The translations under genes were made by a program, and so were the position numbers. From Streptomyces sp. GSL17-111 (lineage in GTDB: Bacteria; Actinomycetota; Actinomycetes; Streptomycetales; Streptomycetaceae): DNA of 64,000 bases. The notes below the pieces were generated by a model. That model did no database searches. It was not told the origin of the DNA and was given only the letters and a program-made list of their open reading frames with translations. The stretch covers positions 5,305,001 to 5,369,000 of the forward strand of contig NZ_JBAJNS010000001.1 in the NCBI RefSeq assembly GCF_037911585.1, read 5' to 3'. Positions within the stretch are counted from its first letter, which is position 1; each line of letters opens with the position of its first letter. Below are positions 59,313-64,000 of the stretch, in pieces.

Positions 59313-60506
59313 TCACAGGTACAGGCCCTCGGGGGTGGGGGTGGTCTGGACGGGGACGCCGGCCGGCGCGGAGCCGCGCCGCAGGGCGTAGAGCTCGGCG
59401 AGCGTGGCGCCGTCCGGGCCGACGCCCTCCCCGGTGCCCAGCCATCCCACCGCCTCGGCCCGGGTCAGCGGGCCCACCTCGACGCGGGCCAGGCAGCGGC
59501 CGGGGCGCACGACGGCGGGGTGCAGCCGTTCCAGGTCCTCGTTGGTGGTGATGCCGACGAGCACGTTGCGGCCCTGGCCCAGCAGACCGTCCGTCAGGTT
59601 CAGTAGCCGGGACAGCGCCTGGCCCGCCGCGTGCTTGGCCTCCCCGCGGATCAGCTCGTCGCAGTCCTCCAGGAGCAGCAGCCGCCAGCGGCCGGTGCCG
59701 CCCTCTCCGTCGTCCTCCCCGATGGCGATGTCCATGAGGTAGCCGATGTCGTTGAACAGCCGCTCCGGGTCCAGGACGCAGTCCACCTGGCACCATTCCC
59801 GCCAGGAGCGTGCCAGCGTGCGCAGGGCGGACGTCTTGCCGGTGCCCGGCGGGCCGTGCAGGAGGAGCAGCCGACCGCTGATGTCGTCCGGGGTGAGCTT
59901 CATGAGGCCGCCCAGCGCGTCGGCGACCGGTGCGGTGTAGTTGTCCCGCACCTCGTCCCAGGACGCGGCCGCGATCTGCCGCGTGGTGCGGATCGCGCCG
60001 CGCAGGGGTGAGACGTACCAGAACCCCATGGGGACGTCGGCCGGTTGCGGCTCCGGCTCGTCGGCGGCGTCCTCCAGCGCCTGGCCGAGCCGCTCGTCGG
60101 CCAGCTCCTGGCTCACCGCCGTGACGGTGACGTCCGCCCGGCGCGGCCACCGGGAGACCAGGGCGGTCCAGCCGTCGCCCTCGGCGAGCGTGCAACGGCG
60201 GTCGCCCTCGCGCGAGTCGCGCAGCACCCGGGCGCCGGGCGGCAGCAGGGTGCTGGTCCGCTTGGTGCGTTCCAGGGACCGGCCCCGGGCGAAGGGCTGC
60301 GCCCCGGTGACGAACCGGCTCAGGAACAGGGCGTCGATGACGTCGGCCGGCGAGTCGGCGTCGTCCATGGTCAGGCGGATGGGCAGGCCGTCCTCGGGCG
60401 GCGTGGCGGCGGGGAGGGAGGCCACCGGCGGCAGGTCGGGCGCCGGGTGGGCTTCGGTGGCTTCGCTGCTGCTGGGCTCCTGGGGCGCGTTGGGCATGCG
60501 GCCCAT
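59313..60506 (-). CDS. AAA-family ATPase with DUF5925-type N-terminal domain
   Basis: This 397-residue protein has a P-loop GPPGTGKTSAL (about residue 201), a Walker B LLLLEDCDEL, an Arg-containing NEDLERLHPAVVRPGR segment and a long N-terminal part (DAADSPADVIDALFLSRFVTG) matching DUF5925. The remodelling target is unknown. ATG 60506 is chosen; ATG 60497 is an alternative. Neither has a clear ribosome-binding site. Confidence 0.82.
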   Translation of the reverse strand: MGRMPNAPQEPSSSEATEAHPAPDLPPVASLPAATPPEDGLPIRLTMDDADSPADVIDALFLSRFVTGAQPFARGRSLERTKRTSTLLPPGARVLRDSREGDRRCTLAEGDGWTALVSRWPRRADVTVTAVSQELADERLGQALEDAADEPEPQPADVPMGFWYVSPLRGAIRTTRQIAAASWDEVRDNYTAPVADALGGLMKLTPDDISGRLLLLHGPPGTGKTSALRTLARSWREWCQVDCVLDPERLFNDIGYLMDIAIGEDDGEGGTGRWRLLLLEDCDELIRGEAKHAAGQALSRLLNLTDGLLGQGRNVLVGITTNEDLERLHPAVVRPGRCLARVEVGPLTRAEAVGWLGTGEGVGPDGATLAELYALRRGSAPAGVPVQTTPTPEGLYL

Positions 60507-60586
60507 GATCGGGCACGGCGCGGCACGACGCACCCGTGTTTCCCGGGTCGTTTCCGCGCCGGGTACCGGGGCGGGTGGGGCCGTGG

Positions 60587-61051
60587 TCAGCCCGCGTGCG
60601 GTGGTTCCGGGGCGGGCGGAACGGCCGGAGCGGACGCCGCGCGACGCGGGCGGGTGGACAGGACGGTGGCGACCAGGCCCGCGCCGCTCAGCATGGCGAT
60701 CGCGGTCACGCCGCCCCGTGCCGACCAGCCGTCCAGGGCCAGCAGCCCCTGCGCGACCAGGAGGTTGACGGCGATCGAGCCGGTGAGCGCCACCGCCGCC
60801 CGGCTCAGCGGGTCCAGAACGCGCAGGGCGAGGGCGAGCGCCGCGCCGGGCGCGGCCAGCAGGAAGAAGAAGGTGAGCGGGGCCCGCAGCGGTGCGCCGA
60901 CGTCGAACAGGACGAGCACGGCTCCCGTCGCGGCGACGGACAGCCCGACCGGGAGTTCGGCGGGCAGGGCGCGCAGCCGTCGGCCCGGCGGACCGGGCAG
61001 GGCCGCGGGGGTCGGCCCGCCCGGTGAGGAGTGGTGCGAGGTGGTGTACAT
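60587..61051 (-). CDS. Small membrane protein, hypothetical
   Basis: This 154-residue protein begins MYTTSHHSSPGG and has about four hydrophobic segments (for example SVAATGAVLVLFDVG and TFFFLLAAPGAALALALRVL). A Pro/Ala tail ends it. No domain is recognised. It ends 81 bases before the AAA ATPase gene on the same strand. Confidence 0.7.
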   Translation of the reverse strand: MYTTSHHSSPGGPTPAALPGPPGRRLRALPAELPVGLSVAATGAVLVLFDVGAPLRAPLTFFFLLAAPGAALALALRVLDPLSRAAVALTGSIAVNLLVAQGLLALDGWSARGGVTAIAMLSGAGLVATVLSTRPRRAASAPAVPPAPEPPHAG

Positions 61052-61376
61052 AACGGCTTCGCCCCCCGAAGCGCCGGATGTCAGGCTGCACAATCTGGCC
61101 TCGTCCGAAGGCCCCGTCAAGGGCGCCCGGTCAGCGGCGACGGGCGGACGGGGCGCGGTCTGCGGGCGCACCGGTGCCCGCCCCCGGCGCGTGGGGTCGT
61201 GCGCGGGGCGCGCAGTGGCGCCGGGCGCGTGCGACACGAGGCCGCGACATGTGAAAGGCTTCGCCAACGCCCCTGCGGGGCAGGTGTGTCCTATGACCGG
61301 GATACCCGCCGGTCCATCGCGGGCGATAGGCTTGGGCCTGCCCGGGCCGGGTGCCGTCGTACGGGTGGGGAGTGTC
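61052..61376. other. Divergent intergenic region
   Basis: This 325-base region between the small membrane protein and the small protein at 61377 has no gene that I can support and no promoter that I can call with confidence. Confidence 0.5.
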
Positions 61377-61640
61377 ATGGAGCAGATAACAGTGCGCAGC
61401 AGAGCGCGGATTCCCGCGATCAACTGCCGTACGGGCGCGACCGCTTCGCGTCTGGACCGGCATCTGAGTGTCATCGGCGGTCCGGCCGTGCCGCAGGGCC
61501 AGGCCGAGGAGGCCATGTCGCTGATGCGGGAGTTGACCACGCAGGACGCCGCCCGCAGCCGTACGAGCCGTGGCGGGCGTGTCTCGCTGTTCGCGCCGCT
61601 GCGTCGGCTGCGCCGCACCCTCTTCGGCGGCCGGGGCTGA
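61377..61640 (+). CDS. Small basic hypothetical protein
   Basis: This 87-residue protein begins MEQITVRSRARIPAINCRT and ends in a basic stretch (LRRLRRTLFGGRG). A central VIGGPAVPQGQAEEAMSLM segment is helical. Related small proteins are seen in Streptomyces, but no function is known. An 8-bp hairpin (61629-61636 with 61646-61653) overlaps its end. Confidence 0.6.
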   Translation: MEQITVRSRARIPAINCRTGATASRLDRHLSVIGGPAVPQGQAEEAMSLMRELTTQDAARSRTSRGGRVSLFAPLRRLRRTLFGGRG

Positions 61641-61747
61641 GCGGGCCCCGGCCCCGCGTCGGCGTTGCCGCGCTCCCCGGCACCCGTCGGCACCCACCGC
61701 TGCCCCGGCACGGCACTCCCGCCTGACCGTTCCCACCCCCGCCCCGG

Positions 61748-62515
61748 TCAGGCCTCGGTGTCGTCGCCGAGGTTCTCCACCGTGACGGAGAAGGAGAAGC
61801 GGTCCCCGCGGTAGTGGATGCGTGCCACGTCGACGACCCGTCCCTCCTCGTCGAACGTCACGCCCGTGTAGTGCAGGATCGGGCTGAGCAGCGGGACGTC
61901 CAGCAGCCGGGCCGTCTCCGGGTCGGCGAGCCGGGCCTCCACCGTGTCCGTGATGCGGCTGATCCGCACCCCCACCTCGTCGCGCAGCAGTTTCGTCATC
62001 GGCATGCGGCGCAGGGCGTCCGGCTCGACGCGGGCGGCGACGTCCGGGCGCAGCAGGTTCTCCGCCCAGTTCGTCGCCTCGCCGCTGGTGCGGTCGCGGC
62101 GCAGCCGCCGGTAGGCGACGGCCTCGGTGTGGCCGGGGAAGAACTCCGCCAGCTCCGCCGGTACCGGGGCCGGACCGTGGCCCAGCAGCGTGGTGTCCTC
62201 GCCGGACTGCTGGGCCACGATGGCGTCCACGGAGCCCAGCAGCCGCACGGGACGGCCCCGGCGGGCGTCCGGCTCGATGAACGTGCCGCGCCGCCGGTGC
62301 CGGGTGATCAGCCCCTCCGTCTCCAGCTCCTTGAGCGCCTGCCGCATGGTGAGGACGCTGACGCCGTAGTGCTCGGCCAGCGCCTCCTCCGTCGGCAGCC
62401 GCAGGGGGGCCTTCGGCGGGCGGCCGAGTATCGAGGCCCGCAGCGACTGCGAGACCTGGTACCACAGCGGCAGCTTGCGGTTGAGCTCCACGGAGTCAGG
62501 AGCGAAGAGGGTCAC
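61748..62515 (-). CDS. GntR-family regulator with UTRA domain (HutC subfamily)
   Basis: This 255-residue regulator has an N-terminal winged helix (LPTEEALAEHYGVSVLTMRQAL) and a C-terminal UTRA ligand-binding domain. It starts 29 bases after hmgA on the same strand with GGGAGG before the GTG, so it is probably co-transcribed and may control the hmgA promoter. Confidence 0.88.
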   Translation of the reverse strand: MTLFAPDSVELNRKLPLWYQVSQSLRASILGRPPKAPLRLPTEEALAEHYGVSVLTMRQALKELETEGLITRHRRRGTFIEPDARRGRPVRLLGSVDAIVAQQSGEDTTLLGHGPAPVPAELAEFFPGHTEAVAYRRLRRDRTSGEATNWAENLLRPDVAARVEPDALRRMPMTKLLRDEVGVRISRITDTVEARLADPETARLLDVPLLSPILHYTGVTFDEEGRVVDVARIHYRGDRFSFSVTVENLGDDTEA

Positions 62516-62544
62516 CGTGCCTCCCGGTCGCTCAGGACCGAGCG

Positions 62545-63891
62545 TCAGTTGTGGAAGTGTCGCTCAAGACCCTGCCACACTTCGTCGTAGTCGTGCTGCC
62601 GGTGTCCGGCCGCCATGGCCTGCTCCGTCGCGATCACCGGCCACCGGGTCTCGAACATGAACGCCAGGCCGTCGTCGATCTTCTGCGGCTTCAGTTCGGC
62701 CGCGCTCGCGCGGTCGAACGTCTCCCGGTCCGGGCCGTGGGCCGACATCATGTTGTGCAGCGAGCCGCCGCCCGGCACGAAGCCCTCCGCCTTCGCGTCG
62801 TAGGCGCCCTCGATCAGGCCCATGTACTCGCTCATCACGTTGCGGTGGAAGTAGGGCGGCCGGAAGGTGTCCTCGCCCACCAGCCAGCGCGGGGCGAAGA
62901 CGACGAAGTCGACGCCCGCCAGCCCCGGGGTGTCCGAGGGGGAGGTCAGCACCGTGAAGATGGACGGGTCGGGGTGGTCGTAGCTGATGGAGCCGATCAC
63001 GTTGAAGCGGCGCAGGTCGTAGACGTAGGGGACGAGGTTGCCGTGCCAGGCGACGACGTCGAGCGGCGAGTGGTCGTACGTGGCGGCCCACAGGTGCCCG
63101 CAGAACTTGTTGACGACCTCGACCGGCCGGTCGGCGTCGTCGTAGGCGGCGGTGGGGGCGAGGAAGTCCCGCGCGTTGGCGAGGCCGTTCGCCCCGATCG
63201 GCCCGAGGTCGGGCAGGGTGAACGGCTGCCCGTAGTTCTCGCAGACGTAGCCGCCCGCGTGGGCGCCCAGCAGCTCCACCCGGAACCGCACCCCGCGCGG
63301 GATCAGCGCGCAGTGGCCCGGCTCGGCGCGCAGCACGCCGAACTCGGTGTGCAGCAGCAGGCCGCCGTCCTGCGGGACGATCAGCAGCTCGCCGTCGGCG
63401 TCGCTGAAGACGCGGTCCGTCATGGAGGCGGTCGCCGAGTACAGGTGCACGGCCATGCCGCTGCGCTGGGTCACGTCGCCGTTGCCGCCGACCGTCCACA
63501 GGCCGTCGAGGAAGTCGGTGCCGGCCGGGGCCTTGGGCGGCGCGCCCCAGCGCAGCCGGTTGGGGTCGGGCACCTCGGTGAAGGGCGCCGTGCGCAGGGC
63601 CGGGTTCGTGCGGCCCCCCTCCAGCCGCACGAACCCGGGGTGGGCGGCCGAGGGCCGGATGCGATAGAGCCACGAGCGCCGGTTGTGCGCCCGGGGCTCG
63701 GTGAACGCCGTGCCGCTCAGCTGCTCGGCGTAGAGGCCGAGCGGGGCGCGCTGGGGTGCGTTGCGCCCGATGGGCAACGCGCCGGGCACGGCCTCGCTGC
63801 TGTGCTCGTTGCCGAAGCCGGAAAGGTAGGTGATGCCGTCCGGTCCGGCCGCCTGCCCGGTGGTCGTCCGGGCCTGGTCCCCGCTGCTCAT
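62545..63891 (-). CDS. hmgA: Homogentisate 1,2-dioxygenase
   Basis: This 448-residue non-haem iron enzyme opens the ring of homogentisate in tyrosine breakdown. Iron ligands are visible in YFHRNVMSEYMG (His and Glu) and SAHGPD (His). The N-terminal YLSGFGNEHSSEAVPGALP is typical. ATG 63891 has GGGAGTGAGAG nearby. The gene lies behind a promoter that overlaps a perfect inverted repeat. Confidence 0.95.
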   Translation of the reverse strand: MSSGDQARTTTGQAAGPDGITYLSGFGNEHSSEAVPGALPIGRNAPQRAPLGLYAEQLSGTAFTEPRAHNRRSWLYRIRPSAAHPGFVRLEGGRTNPALRTAPFTEVPDPNRLRWGAPPKAPAGTDFLDGLWTVGGNGDVTQRSGMAVHLYSATASMTDRVFSDADGELLIVPQDGGLLLHTEFGVLRAEPGHCALIPRGVRFRVELLGAHAGGYVCENYGQPFTLPDLGPIGANGLANARDFLAPTAAYDDADRPVEVVNKFCGHLWAATYDHSPLDVVAWHGNLVPYVYDLRRFNVIGSISYDHPDPSIFTVLTSPSDTPGLAGVDFVVFAPRWLVGEDTFRPPYFHRNVMSEYMGLIEGAYDAKAEGFVPGGGSLHNMMSAHGPDRETFDRASAAELKPQKIDDGLAFMFETRWPVIATEQAMAAGHRQHDYDEVWQGLERHFHN

Positions 63892-63915
63892 GTCGCTCTC
63901 ACTCCCGCCGCGCCT

Positions 63916-63939
63916 ATTCCTATGCGACATCATAGGAAT
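63916..63939. promoter_or_regulatory. Operator-like palindrome at the hmgA promoter
   Basis: ATTCCTATG (63916-63924) and CATAGGAAT (63931-63939) form a perfect 9-6-9 inverted repeat. On the minus strand it covers TATGAT, a good -10 hexamer (63934-63929). Confidence 0.7.
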
Positions 63940-63956
63940 CCCGGCGGCATAAGCAA
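63929..63956 (-). promoter_or_regulatory. Candidate hmgA promoter
   Basis: On the minus strand TTGCTT (63956-63951), 16 bases, TATGAT (63934-63929) lies about 40 bases before the hmgA start. The -10 sits inside the palindrome, as expected for repression. Confidence 0.55.
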
Positions 63957-64000
63957 CACCCGTGGGGCTGTTCGGGGCGGGGTGCCGGCCGGTGCGGGTT

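Overview
This window comes from a Streptomyces-like actinobacterial chromosome. The DNA is very GC-rich with GC-biased third codon positions, many genes start with GTG or TTG, and terminators are long GC hairpins that mostly lack a U-tract. The 23S rRNA appears to carry the extra helix-54 segment of high-GC Gram-positives. Gene content (sepF-like gene beside an acyl-CoA dehydrogenase, dnaE2 beside a Y-family-like gene, Rpf, Tat and LAXTG proteins) and gene order match the conserved core region of Streptomyces. No insertion sequence, prophage, CRISPR array or tRNA was found.

Layout. 1-2264: 3' part of a 23S gene, a 5S gene and a strong terminator. 2293-4221: an Arg/Asp-rich repeat protein starting only 28 bases after that terminator. 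4298-6732: a DUF1015 gene divergent from a HAD phosphatase. 6783-10968: an iron-siderophore ABC importer (lipoprotein, two permeases, ATPase) around one DmdR/IdeR-type iron box. 10979-16083: hypothetical gene, tlyA, NAD kinase, recN and a glycosyltransferase. 16142-19024: LacI regulator and GH15 enzyme on the minus strand. 19448-25424: pyrG, NUDIX hydrolase, STAND/TPR protein and alanine dehydrogenase. 25802-34696: parA-like gene, RHH-like partner, scpA, scpB, rluB, tyrA, cmk, plsC-like acyltransferase and der, a chromosome-maintenance, translation and metabolism cluster whose order is also seen in mycobacteria.

34769-44667 holds two unrecognised minus-strand genes, a secreted Rpf/LysM protein, a WYL regulator, a small I78-type inhibitor, a PAP2 phosphatase, an MFS exporter, an acyl-CoA dehydrogenase and a SepF-like gene. 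44947-49947 holds a DUF5685 protein with a cysteine-rich tail, DUF1684, an SPFH/slipin protein, asd and DUF1992. 50128-54669 is a mutagenic-repair pair: dnaE2 behind a near-consensus LexA box and a Y-family-like protein that looks catalytically dead (ImuB-like). 54722-57332 encodes two exported proteins, PhoX-like and a LAETG-anchored LPMO. 57564-63891 ends with DUF1697, an SH3 protein, two GntR regulators, an AAA ATPase, small unknown genes and hmgA, whose promoter carries a perfect inverted repeat.

The observations most worth checking are the R/D-repeat gene that seems to depend on rrn transcription, the parA-RHH-scpAB arrangement, the degenerate Y-family protein beside SOS-controlled dnaE2, the cell-wall-anchored LPMO with a His-rich linker, and the operator-like palindrome at hmgA.
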